Below are positions 8,880 to 16,987 of a stretch of 64,000 nt of DNA, in pieces. Each line of letters starts with the position of its first letter. Position 1 is the first letter of the stretch. Location of the stretch: contig NZ_CP150265.1 of NCBI RefSeq assembly GCF_037976325.1, positions 7,009,501-7,073,500 on the forward strand, given 5' to 3'. This stretch comes from Paenibacillus sp. FSL K6-3182. Lineage in GTDB: Bacteria; Bacillota; Bacilli; Paenibacillales; Paenibacillaceae. The notes under the pieces were generated by a model. That model was given only the letters and a program-made list of their open reading frames with translations. It ran no database searches and was not told the DNA's origin. The position numbers and the translations under genes were made by a program.

Positions 8880-9004
8880 AATATCCCTCCTATATTTTCT
8901 CTGCTTGTACATTTCTATTCTTATTTAAGGCTATTCACTATTAGCTCTGTGCTGAGTAAACTTGTCCTATGCTGTCATGTATCTTCTTATATGTACTCCT
9001 AATA

Positions 9005-9032
9005 CTATCGGCTAAATATAGAATATTGTTTA
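9005..9032 (-). promoter_or_regulatory. Sigma-D promoter of the fliD operon
   Basis: On the minus strand TAAA (9029-9032), 16 nt, GCCGATAG (9005-9012). This is close to the flagellar sigma consensus and correctly placed before fliD. Confidence 0.75.
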
Positions 9033-9102
9033 TAAAATGTGATAAATAATAATTAATTCAAAAGATAATATATCCGCAATGAAGTTTTAGAGGATAAAGT
9101 TC

Positions 9103-9798
9103 TTATTTCCTCCCCATTTTATGCATCAATAGATCGCACAATAAGAAATCCTCTTCTGTATCAATATCATATGATCGACTCTTAGGCATAATAAATGCAG
9201 TTGTTTCGTCATTCAAAAAAGTTTTGGTGTTAACTAACCAATCTACCTTTGCCACATATATGGCTCCGTTCAAAGCATAAACCTTCTTTAAATCCTGACG
9301 GCGTGATGCTGTTGACTCTTGTGGTATAAGAGGCTTCATTCTACAATTCCCCTGAAGACTGTACATCCAATATGGTGATTTTTCTGGTTCGGTTACGCTC
9401 ACACAGGATGGAGCATCTAACGCCAACATAGCGTCAATACAGCCATCGATATCCTCTACGTTTCTCAAAGGAGAAGTAGGTTGAAGTAGAATCACATAAT
9501 CATAATCAGGTAATTCGTTTAGAGCATGAAAAACCATATCCATACTTGATGTGTCATCCTGCGCAAGGTGTGAAGGACGTACAAAAGGGACATCACAACC
9601 ATAAGCACTTGCAATTTCAATAATTTCCGAGTCTTCGGAAGATAACACAACACGATCGATATACTTCGATTTTTTCGCAACTTCAATGGTCCAAGCAATA
9701 AGTGGCTTCCCGGCTATTTCCCGTATATTTTTACGTGGAACTCCCTTGGAACCACCGCGGGCAGGGATAATGGCTAAAATATTCTTGTTATTAATCAT
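9103..9798 (-). CDS. legF: CMP-nonulosonate (legionaminate-type) cytidylyltransferase
   Basis: This enzyme activates a nine-carbon acidic sugar with CTP to give the CMP-sugar donor. The family is shared by NeuA (sialic), PseF (pseudaminic) and LegF (legionaminic). Visible motifs are IPARGGSKGVPRKNI at residues 11-25, GKPLIAWTI, LLQPTSPLR near 105, and the C-terminal DIDTEEDF. At 231 residues it is of usual length. It is the last gene of the island, overlapping the upstream amidotransferase gene by 8 nt. LegF is preferred over NeuA/PseF because of the accompanying legB-legC-legG-legI set, not because of sequence alone. Confidence 0.85.
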   Translation of the reverse strand: MINNKNILAIIPARGGSKGVPRKNIREIAGKPLIAWTIEVAKKSKYIDRVVLSSEDSEIIEIASAYGCDVPFVRPSHLAQDDTSSMDMVFHALNELPDYDYVILLQPTSPLRNVEDIDGCIDAMLALDAPSCVSVTEPEKSPYWMYSLQGNCRMKPLIPQESTASRRQDLKKVYALNGAIYVAKVDWLVNTKTFLNDETTAFIMPKSRSYDIDTEEDFLLCDLLMHKMGRK

Positions 9799-10912
9799 TA
9801 ATCTCTTTCCAGATCGGATATTTCAATTCCCATTCACCATGTCTATTTTTATTGAATAAGTCCTCATTATAAAAACGGTCAACAATACTATAAAATTTCG
9901 TATGAGAATACCCAAGAAAATCAATAAATGACTGGACTGCTTTTTGGTCTACACGATGATCATGCTTTTTCACCAATGCTATACCTTCTTCTCTACTGAT
10001 TAAACCATATCGAATAAATTTCGATGCATAATCTGTAGCGGATGCGTGTCCAAATTTCGGGTATTTCAACCATGGATGGACTAGGTAGGCATATGAATCA
10101 ACCTGGTCAAAGTTTTCGAAAGTATGCTCACGTGTCCATTCATGCGACAAATCTTTAAATCCATTATTTTTTGAGAAGATATAGTTGCTATAGCTGCTCC
10201 AGCGTGTAAAGTAGCTCAAATAGATCGGTTCTAATTGATCAATTTCTTCAGCAGTAGGAGGGTGGCACAAAGCTAAATCCATTAATGACACATTTTCATC
10301 AATTAATTCGTTGTAGTCAATTTCCCCAGCTACACCATTATTAATCTGGTCTTTTGCTGAATAAGTTTCAACGCGCTGTTCCCCGCCATATTCGTAGCTA
10401 ATATTTTCTCCGTACACTAGCAAAGGAATATTGAACTTATGTGCCACATGAAGTGGATATGTATAGATTAAACGATCTATATACCATGTCGGACGACCAT
10501 ATTTTTCGAACGTTTTACGCATAATATGCTTTTGCGCCCTTAAATTTGGCTTTAACGACATAATGTGACAACCAAAACGTTCAGATATATTTTTCAAATT
10601 ATGTTTGCCTGCCTCAGTCATCTCAAAATTATCTTCTACTGAAACAAGCAGCGGGTTCATATTCATAACTTCTTTGAAAAAATGAACTTGAAAATGACTG
10701 TCTTTCCCACCACTTACTGCAATAATACAATCATATTCAGAATCAGTTTTACGTCTGTGCTTATCACAAAGGGCTTTTAATTCTTCAAATCTTGCATCCC
10801 AGTCTGTCATATCTTTTTGTTCTTCTGCTTGGCAGGCCTGACAAACTCCAGCTTCATTGAATAAAATTCCAGGTCGCGTATCAGGCATTACACATTTTTT
10901 ACAATATTTCAT
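9791..10912 (-). CDS. N-acetyl sugar amidotransferase (PseA/PtmG/WbpG type)
   Basis: This family uses ATP and ammonia to change a sugar N-acetyl group into an acetamidino group. In Campylobacter jejuni PseA and PtmG act on pseudaminic and legionaminic acid, and Pseudomonas WbpG acts in LPS. The protein has a CxxC pair at the N-terminus (YCKKCVMPDTRPG) and a second one (CQAC), then the PP-loop SGGKDSHFQ near residue 67, VYGENISYEYGG near 167 and DYNELIDENVS near 200. The length of 373 is typical. No HisH/HisF-like glutaminase partner is encoded next to it. It suggests the final sugar is acetamidino-legionaminic acid or a relative. Confidence 0.85.
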   Translation of the reverse strand: MKYCKKCVMPDTRPGILFNEAGVCQACQAEEQKDMTDWDARFEELKALCDKHRRKTDSEYDCIIAVSGGKDSHFQVHFFKEVMNMNPLLVSVEDNFEMTEAGKHNLKNISERFGCHIMSLKPNLRAQKHIMRKTFEKYGRPTWYIDRLIYTYPLHVAHKFNIPLLVYGENISYEYGGEQRVETYSAKDQINNGVAGEIDYNELIDENVSLMDLALCHPPTAEEIDQLEPIYLSYFTRWSSYSNYIFSKNNGFKDLSHEWTREHTFENFDQVDSYAYLVHPWLKYPKFGHASATDYASKFIRYGLISREEGIALVKKHDHRVDQKAVQSFIDFLGYSHTKFYSIVDRFYNEDLFNKNRHGEWELKYPIWKEIND

Positions 10913-10929
10913 TATGATTTCTCCCTCAA

Positions 10930-11982
10930 TTATTCGTTTAGTTGTAGTTTAATATCTACATTAGCTTTTTCATAATCATCCATTCTTCCAATATCAAGCC
11001 AATATTCTCTTAAAGGGAACACAGCAACTTCTTTTTGTTGATCCATTATTTTTTCAAACAGCTCTGGCATATCGTAAAACTTCTCTTTCGGTACATAATT
11101 TAACATTTCTTGATTAAGTATATAAATGCCTGCATTTACAAAACTCTTGTGTATTGGCTTCTCAACAATGGAAAGCAAACGGTGACTCTCAGTTTTAATG
11201 ACACCATATGGAATTTGATATTCGTATTCCCGAACACACATTGTTGCAACGGATTTCGTTTCATTATGGAAATCTAGCAGTTGCTCATAATTAATTTTGG
11301 TTAACAGATCACCATTCATTACAAAAAAAGGAGCATCTAGCTTCTCTGGTAATAGTGATAAAGCCCCTGCTGTTCCAAGCCTTTTATTTTCTTCAATATA
11401 TTTAATACTAACGCCTAGATGTGCGCCATCTTGAAAATAGTCTTTAATAATTTCTTTTTTATAGTTTACTGACAGAATAAAATTTGTGAATCCAAACTTT
11501 TTAAAATCCTCTATAATCAATTCTAATATGGGCTTATCGCCCACTTTAAGCATAGGTTTTGGAATATCATTTGTGAGCGGCCGTAAACGGTTTCCAAGAC
11601 CTCCAGCCATTAGAATAACTATATTCTCTTTTTGTAATGCTCCTTCAATGTCTTCTGAAAACAGAATATATTGAATTTGCTTTTCATGGTTTACAATTGG
11701 CAATTGCTTTAATTGTCTTTTTTTCATCAACGCTTTGTAATAGTAAGCCTTCTGTCCTGCTTTTTCGTACACCGGCATCTCATTCATTACAACTCGAATC
11801 GGTGAATCAAGGGATCTTCCCTTTAATATACCACGCCGAATATCACCATCGGTTACTGTTCCAAGCAATCTATTATTGTCGTCTACTACAACTGCAAACT
11901 GCAATGAAGAATTATCAATAACTTTCATAGTTTCAATAATTTCCATTTCAGGGGAAATTAGAATCGGCTTCCAATTTTTCAT
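10930..11982 (-). CDS. ptmE: Sugar-1-phosphate nucleotidyltransferase with CBS domains (PtmE-like)
   Basis: The N-terminal part to about residue 115 is a pair of CBS motifs (FAVVVDDNNRLLGTVTDGDI and LKQLPIVNHE). From about 122 it is a nucleotidyltransferase: ILMAGGLGNRLRPLT, PKPMLKVGDKPIL, FFVMNGDLL and VEKP. This layout is that of Campylobacter PtmE, which makes the GDP-amino-sugar used for legionaminic acid. The family specificity (GDP against UDP or other) cannot be read from sequence. The ATG at 11982 is chosen because AAGGAAG lies 7 nt upstream; the GTG at 11988 is an alternative. It nearly abuts the acetyltransferase gene upstream. Confidence 0.8.
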   Translation of the reverse strand: MKNWKPILISPEMEIIETMKVIDNSSLQFAVVVDDNNRLLGTVTDGDIRRGILKGRSLDSPIRVVMNEMPVYEKAGQKAYYYKALMKKRQLKQLPIVNHEKQIQYILFSEDIEGALQKENIVILMAGGLGNRLRPLTNDIPKPMLKVGDKPILELIIEDFKKFGFTNFILSVNYKKEIIKDYFQDGAHLGVSIKYIEENKRLGTAGALSLLPEKLDAPFFVMNGDLLTKINYEQLLDFHNETKSVATMCVREYEYQIPYGVIKTESHRLLSIVEKPIHKSFVNAGIYILNQEMLNYVPKEKFYDMPELFEKIMDQQKEVAVFPLREYWLDIGRMDDYEKANVDIKLQLNE

Positions 11983-11984
11983 CT

Positions 11985-12608
11985 TCACACTTCCTTAGCA
12001 GGCACACCATACACTTTGCTATAATCTTTGACTGACTTTAGCACGAGTGATCCGGCACCAATTAATACATGACTTCCAATCATAACATTTTGAATAATGA
12101 CAACTCCTGCACCAATATGAGTACCGCTTCCTACAGTTATGCTTCCTGAGAGAGTTGTACCTGGAGCTATATGACAATGTGATCCAATGTAACAGTTATG
12201 GTCAATGCTCGAAGATGTATTTACTATTGTATTATCGGCAATCGTAGTAAAAGATTGAATAATGGTACCAGCCATTAATTGAACGCCCTCACCTAGATGG
12301 GCATATGGAGATACAATTGCTTTTTCATGTATCACTGAAGCATACGTATAACCTTTTTGTTTAAAATGATTGAATATAGTAGCTCTCAATGATGAGACAT
12401 TTACAGATCCTACACAAAGAACGAGCTCTATATCCGTCGTTTGAAAGGTAGTAATTATATCATCTGTTCCAAGATAAGACAGACCGAAGCGGTTCTCTTG
12501 TACTTCCTTTTCCGTAAATCCAATTATTGTACGGTTTTGTTGTAATAAAATTTCCGTTAATACCGTTGAATGACCACCATTCCCTATTAAAATGACCGGT
12601 TTATTCAT
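11985..12608 (-). CDS. Sugar O/N-acetyltransferase, hexapeptide-repeat (NeuD/PglD-like)
   Basis: The 207-residue protein has an N-terminal nucleotide-sugar-binding part (ILIGNGGHSTVLTEIL) followed by a left-handed beta-helix of hexapeptide repeats (STIVSPYAHLGEGVQLMAG-like, then NTSSSIDHNCYIGSHCHIAP and GVVIIQNVMIGSHVLIGAGS). Such enzymes acetylate the 4-amino group of a nucleotide-linked amino sugar in the bacillosamine, legionaminate and perosamine pathways. Here it would act after the LegC aminotransferase (LegH step). It overlaps the synthase gene upstream by 8 nt. Confidence 0.82.
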   Translation of the reverse strand: MNKPVILIGNGGHSTVLTEILLQQNRTIIGFTEKEVQENRFGLSYLGTDDIITTFQTTDIELVLCVGSVNVSSLRATIFNHFKQKGYTYASVIHEKAIVSPYAHLGEGVQLMAGTIIQSFTTIADNTIVNTSSSIDHNCYIGSHCHIAPGTTLSGSITVGSGTHIGAGVVIIQNVMIGSHVLIGAGSLVLKSVKDYSKVYGVPAKEV

Positions 12609-13680
12609 TGATCAATTCATCTGCTTCATAATTTTTCAAAGCAGTTTCGCCTAACAATGACCAATATTGAAGAGGTGACATTCCAGTTCCTGGGCGTTTA
12701 ACATTTATATTTTGTTCTGTAAAGATTTCGCCTTCTCTAATCCGTTTAGCAGCAACTAAGCTTTTTCTAGCAACAGTTTGGGTTATTAGCTCACTTTTCG
12801 TAGGCTTTTTATTACCATCTCCCAACGATTCCTCTACAACTCGAATTGCAGTTACCATCTGTTTTAACTCTTCAGGCTCTAAGGATGCACGGTGATCTGG
12901 CCCTGGTAATAAACGACTTAGCGTAAAATGTTTTTCAATAATCTTAGCGCCTCGTGCTACTGCAGCAATTGGGACATAGATACCTTCTGAATGATCAGAA
13001 AGACCGATATCTACTTGTAAATCGCTTCTTAGCTGATCCATCGCAGTCAAATTAATGGCTGAGAATGGTGTTGGATATTCAGTCGTACAATTTAAGACTG
13101 TTACATATTGTCTCAACCACTTTTTCGCTTCATCCGTTTTATAAAATGCTCTGACAGCGGTTAAGTCCACAATTCCTGAAGGATATGCCAGCCCATAAGC
13201 AATGAACGATAACGCGTCGTGTATGTCTTGCATTGTGGCCATACCTGTCGATAATATAATCGGTTTTTGTTTAGTAGCTATGTAATGAACAAACGGAAAA
13301 TTTGTTAATTCTCCTGATGAGACTTTAACCGTATGTATGCCTATCTTATCTACCAAAAAATCAACGCTTTCCTTATCAAACGGGGTAGATAGAAATTCTA
13401 TCTTCTTTTCATCACAGTATAACTTCAACTGATTAAATTGCTCGTAGGACAACTCCAGCTTTTTCAGCATTGCATATTGTGAAGTCTCCTCACCGATGTT
13501 TTCCACTTGGTAAGAAGCCTGCTTCGCTTGTTTCGTTACCAAATTCTCGGTCTTAAATGTTTGAAATTTAATCGCATCTGCCCCCGAACTCACTGCAACA
13601 TCGATAAGCGCACAAGCTAAATCAAATGAACCGTTATGGTTTACACCAGCTTCTGCAATAATATACGTTTGTTGACTCAT
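12601..13680 (-). CDS. legI: N-acetylneuraminate/legionaminate synthase (NeuB family)
   Basis: This enzyme condenses phosphoenolpyruvate with a six-carbon amino sugar to give a nonulosonic acid. The TIM barrel starts with AEAGVNHNGSFDLA, followed by DAIKFQTF, STPFDKES and LSDHSEGI. The C-terminal SAF/antifreeze-like domain carries KRPGTGMSPLQYW. The 359-residue length fits. The ATG overlaps the epimerase stop codon (ATGA). LegI, NeuB and PseI are similar; LegI is favoured by the LegG-type epimerase next to it. Confidence 0.9.
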   Translation of the reverse strand: MSQQTYIIAEAGVNHNGSFDLACALIDVAVSSGADAIKFQTFKTENLVTKQAKQASYQVENIGEETSQYAMLKKLELSYEQFNQLKLYCDEKKIEFLSTPFDKESVDFLVDKIGIHTVKVSSGELTNFPFVHYIATKQKPIILSTGMATMQDIHDALSFIAYGLAYPSGIVDLTAVRAFYKTDEAKKWLRQYVTVLNCTTEYPTPFSAINLTAMDQLRSDLQVDIGLSDHSEGIYVPIAAVARGAKIIEKHFTLSRLLPGPDHRASLEPEELKQMVTAIRVVEESLGDGNKKPTKSELITQTVARKSLVAAKRIREGEIFTEQNINVKRPGTGMSPLQYWSLLGETALKNYEADELINE

Positions 13681-14807
13681 ATATCGTAAAACTCCTTCTG
13701 AACTGAGTAGGAAGGTAACTCTTTAAGAATACTTATAATCTTTGTAGATACATTCCCTGTGCCAAATATTTGATCATAAGGTTCTTGAAATTGTAGAGCT
13801 GCCTCAATAGCTGCAATAATGGAACCTTTACTAAGTTCAGCATCGAACACGGATGATGGCCTCTGGCGTCCAGCTTGTCGATCACCACAATTAACAGTAG
13901 GAGTCCCTAAATACGGAGCTTCAATTAATCCGCTAGATGAGTTGCCAATGACGATATCCGCATACATTGCTGCGCTTAGATAGCGAATCTGACCAAGCGA
14001 ATCAACTAAGCTTGCATTTTTATGTGTTCGAACAAATTGTTCAATCGCTTCATTGATGTATCTACCGCCATTATCAGCATTTGCTTTAGTGAATACTAAA
14101 TGCAAATGGGAATATGTCTTTAACGCATCGAGAAGCGCATGAATACCATCGCTCTCACCATTTGTTTCCGGATGGTAGGTAATGAGAAAAAAAGACTTGT
14201 CTTTATCAAGTGATAAATTTGCATATAGCTCTTTTTTGTCCATAAGAGGAAGCTTTTTAATATTCTCAATTCCTGGGGCACCTACATTCCATACTCGATC
14301 AGGTGTCTCTCCAAGCTGAATAACCCGCTTTCGGTGCTCCTCTGTACTAACAAAATGCCAAGTTGCCATTTTCGTAATGGAGTGACGAATCGCATCATCA
14401 TAAGCACCAAAGGTTAATTCGCCACCATGGATATGAGCAATTGGTAGGCCTTGTATTAGTGCTACTTGTGCAACCGAAAGCATTTCGAATCGATCACCTA
14501 ACAGGATAATCAAATCTGGATTTAAACGTACTAGCGCATCTGCAAATCCGATTATAGCCAAGCCCATTGACTTAGAAACTCCTGTAGCCGAATCCGAAGA
14601 TAACAGTATCTCTATTTTCTCCTTGATCTCAAAACCATCAGCTTCGATTTGCTTATAGGTCTGACCAAATTCTGGGGACAAATGCATCCCTGTCGCAATG
14701 ACTTGTAACTCCAAATCTTGATCCGAATTAATTTCCTTCATTAGCCAGTAAAGCAACCCATATTCTGCCCGTGTACCTGTGACGACACATATTTTACGTT
14801 TGATCAT
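13677..14807 (-). CDS. legG: UDP-N-acetylglucosamine 2-epimerase, hydrolysing (NeuC/LegG type)
   Basis: It removes the nucleotide and inverts C2 to give the free manno-type amino sugar that the synthase uses. Motifs of the family: VTGTRAEYGLLYWLM at the N-terminus, LILLGDRFEML near 100, IAHIHGGELTFGAYDDAIRH near 123, and GNSSSGLIEAPYLGTPTVNCG near 280. It is 376 residues long, as usual. It is preceded by AAAGGAGG and overlaps the end of the aminotransferase gene by 14 nt. Its presence separates this pathway from pseudaminate synthesis, which uses PseG instead. Confidence 0.9.
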   Translation of the reverse strand: MIKRKICVVTGTRAEYGLLYWLMKEINSDQDLELQVIATGMHLSPEFGQTYKQIEADGFEIKEKIEILLSSDSATGVSKSMGLAIIGFADALVRLNPDLIILLGDRFEMLSVAQVALIQGLPIAHIHGGELTFGAYDDAIRHSITKMATWHFVSTEEHRKRVIQLGETPDRVWNVGAPGIENIKKLPLMDKKELYANLSLDKDKSFFLITYHPETNGESDGIHALLDALKTYSHLHLVFTKANADNGGRYINEAIEQFVRTHKNASLVDSLGQIRYLSAAMYADIVIGNSSSGLIEAPYLGTPTVNCGDRQAGRQRPSSVFDAELSKGSIIAAIEAALQFQEPYDQIFGTGNVSTKIISILKELPSYSVQKEFYDI

Positions 14808-15969
14808 TATTTCCTCCTTTTAATGGAGTGGATGGAATGTTAATGACTCGTTTATTTAATTGGTTAGTCACAAAGAGGTCCGACTTTGGACAATTGGAGT
14901 ATGGAGCTAATTCGTTTAAGGGAGTCCAGATCGGTCTTGCCATCACGCCTTCGCTATTCAATTCATCAAGAACGAAATCACGAGAGTGCTTACTCTCATC
15001 CACTAACAGCGTCTGCAGCCAGTAGTTACTTTTCCCAGATGGCGGTTCTACAAATAATTGTACACCTTCAACAGGCTCGAACAATTGCTCATATTGCTTT
15101 GTTAATCGTCTCTTCGAAGCAACAAATGTATCCATCATCTCCAATTGCGCACAACCAAGAGCAGCATTGATATTTGGCATTCGGTAATTATATCCGATTT
15201 CATCATGACGGTATTCCCAACGATGTGGCATTTTAGCTGTTGTCGTAAGGAATTTAGCATAATCAGCAAGCTTCACATCATTGGTTAATATGGCTCCACC
15301 GCCACCGGTAGTCATAATTTTATTACCATTAAAACTAAGGGCTCCAACAAGCCCGAACCCTCCAGTATGCTTTCCTTTGTAATAAGAGCCTAGTGATTCT
15401 GCCGCGTCTTCGACAAGAATAAGGTTATAACGCTCACAAACATTAATTAGCAAATCCATTTCTACAGGATGTCCGAATGTATGCATAGGAACGACAGCAC
15501 GAATGATTCGCCCCGTCTGCTTATTAATGAGATCGCTATCTTTCATCTCACCAATCTCTTGAATATATTGTTCAAGTTTCACGGGATCGATTCCCATTGT
15601 CCGTTCCGAAACATCAACAAAATGAGGAACTGCCTGTAGATAGGAAACTGCATTGGCGGTTGCAATAAAGGTTAGCGCTGGAATGAAAACTTCATCATTA
15701 GCTTGTACTCCAGCAATTTTAAGAGCGATATGTAGAGCGGCAGTTCCATTAACAACGGCAACAGCTCGTTCCACACCTGTGTATTCTGCTAATTTAATTT
15801 CGAAATCATCGACATATTTCCCAACAGATGAAACCCATCCCGATTGAATACAATCTGTTACGTACTCCAGTTCTTTCCCACTAAAGGTTGGTTCGTGTAA
15901 TGGAGTAAATGCTGCATTTCCGTGAATGTCCTTTATACTCTGGGCGATGCTTTTCCATTGATTGTTCAT
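14794..15969 (-). CDS. legC: DegT/DnrJ/EryC1 aminotransferase (LegC-like)
   Basis: This PLP-dependent enzyme adds an amino group at C4 of the 4-keto sugar nucleotide made by the dehydratase. Motifs: AVAVVNGTAALHIALKIAGV near residue 70, LVEDAAESLGSYYKGKHTGG near 184-203, and SFNGNKIMTTGGGGA, where Lys is the PLP lysine. It is 391 residues. The C-terminus (INIPSTPLKGGNNDQT) includes residues encoded by the overlap with legG. The ATG overlaps the legB stop (ATGA). Confidence 0.88.
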   Translation of the reverse strand: MNNQWKSIAQSIKDIHGNAAFTPLHEPTFSGKELEYVTDCIQSGWVSSVGKYVDDFEIKLAEYTGVERAVAVVNGTAALHIALKIAGVQANDEVFIPALTFIATANAVSYLQAVPHFVDVSERTMGIDPVKLEQYIQEIGEMKDSDLINKQTGRIIRAVVPMHTFGHPVEMDLLINVCERYNLILVEDAAESLGSYYKGKHTGGFGLVGALSFNGNKIMTTGGGGAILTNDVKLADYAKFLTTTAKMPHRWEYRHDEIGYNYRMPNINAALGCAQLEMMDTFVASKRRLTKQYEQLFEPVEGVQLFVEPPSGKSNYWLQTLLVDESKHSRDFVLDELNSEGVMARPIWTPLNELAPYSNCPKSDLFVTNQLNKRVINIPSTPLKGGNNDQT

Positions 15970-16967
15970 ATGTTGTATTCATCTGCCTTATATTGTGATA
16001 AGTTCTTTGGATTCGTGAACCATTCAATGGTTTCTTTCAAACCACGCTTAAACCCATCGATTCCCCCATAATTAGGCTCCCAACCGAGTAGTTCTTTCGC
16101 TTTTTGATTATTTGCCCAGAGTCGTTCCACTTCACTTTTCTCAGGACGATGGCGAATTTCGTCTGTTTCAATTTCGATTTCCACTCCCATAACTTCGGCA
16201 ATTATAGAAGCTGTTTCACCAATTGAAATTTCATAGTTGCTTCCGATATTAATGACTTCGCCAAGCGCTTTATCACTATTCAGAATGGAAACAAACCCAT
16301 TTACAGTGTCTTGTACATAGTTAAAGTCTCTCGTTGGACTCAGGGCTCCTAGCTTGATTGTCCGCGCGCCGGAAGCAAGCTGTGTAATAATAGTCGGTAT
16401 TACAGCGCGTGCAGATTGACGTGGCCCATACGTATTAAAGGGGCGAATAATCGCTACAGGAGTCTCGAAGGAACGGTTGAACGCTAATGCCATTTGGTCA
16501 GCACCGATTTTAGAAGCCGAGTAGGGCGACTGCCCTTGCAGGGGGTGATCTTCATCAATCGGTACATATTGGGCAGTACCATAAACTTCACTCGTTGATG
16601 TATGAACCACTTTAGCTATATCAAGCTCACGTGCAGCCTGCAGCACATTTAGTGTACCTTTGATATTTGTATCTATATAAGTATCCGGTGAATGGTAGGA
16701 ATACGGGATTGCGATTAAAGAAGCCAAATGAAGCACTTTATCACAATCTTTCATCGCTTCCTTAACTCCATAGGGGTCTCTTATATCCCCAGCGAAAACT
16801 TCAAACTGTGTTTTGTAGGAGGAATGATCGAGCCACCCCCAAGAGTTGAAGGAGTTATAATAAACAAATGCTTTTACATCATAACCTAACTCTACCAATT
16901 TTTCCGTTACATGAGAGCCTATAAAACCGTCTGCCCCTGTAACAAGAACTTTCCCAGATGTACTCAA
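15966..16967 (-). CDS. legB: NAD-dependent sugar-nucleotide 4,6-dehydratase (LegB-like)
   Basis: This is an extended short-chain dehydrogenase that makes the 4-keto-6-deoxy sugar nucleotide, the first committed step of the legionaminate pathway. It has the Rossmann motif VTGADGFIGSHV, LHLASLIAIPYSY, the TSEVYG Ser/Thr and the YSASK catalytic Tyr-Lys, then RPFNTYGPRQSARAVIP. It is 333 residues. The start is TTG, chosen because GGGGGG lies 7 nt upstream. It follows the Maf gene by only 21 nt and begins a chain of overlapping genes, so all are one operon. Confidence 0.88.
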   Translation of the reverse strand: MSTSGKVLVTGADGFIGSHVTEKLVELGYDVKAFVYYNSFNSWGWLDHSSYKTQFEVFAGDIRDPYGVKEAMKDCDKVLHLASLIAIPYSYHSPDTYIDTNIKGTLNVLQAARELDIAKVVHTSTSEVYGTAQYVPIDEDHPLQGQSPYSASKIGADQMALAFNRSFETPVAIIRPFNTYGPRQSARAVIPTIITQLASGARTIKLGALSPTRDFNYVQDTVNGFVSILNSDKALGEVINIGSNYEISIGETASIIAEVMGVEIEIETDEIRHRPEKSEVERLWANNQKAKELLGWEPNYGGIDGFKRGLKETIEWFTNPKNLSQYKADEYNI

Positions 16968-16987
16968 ATGTCTTCCCCCCGATTACA

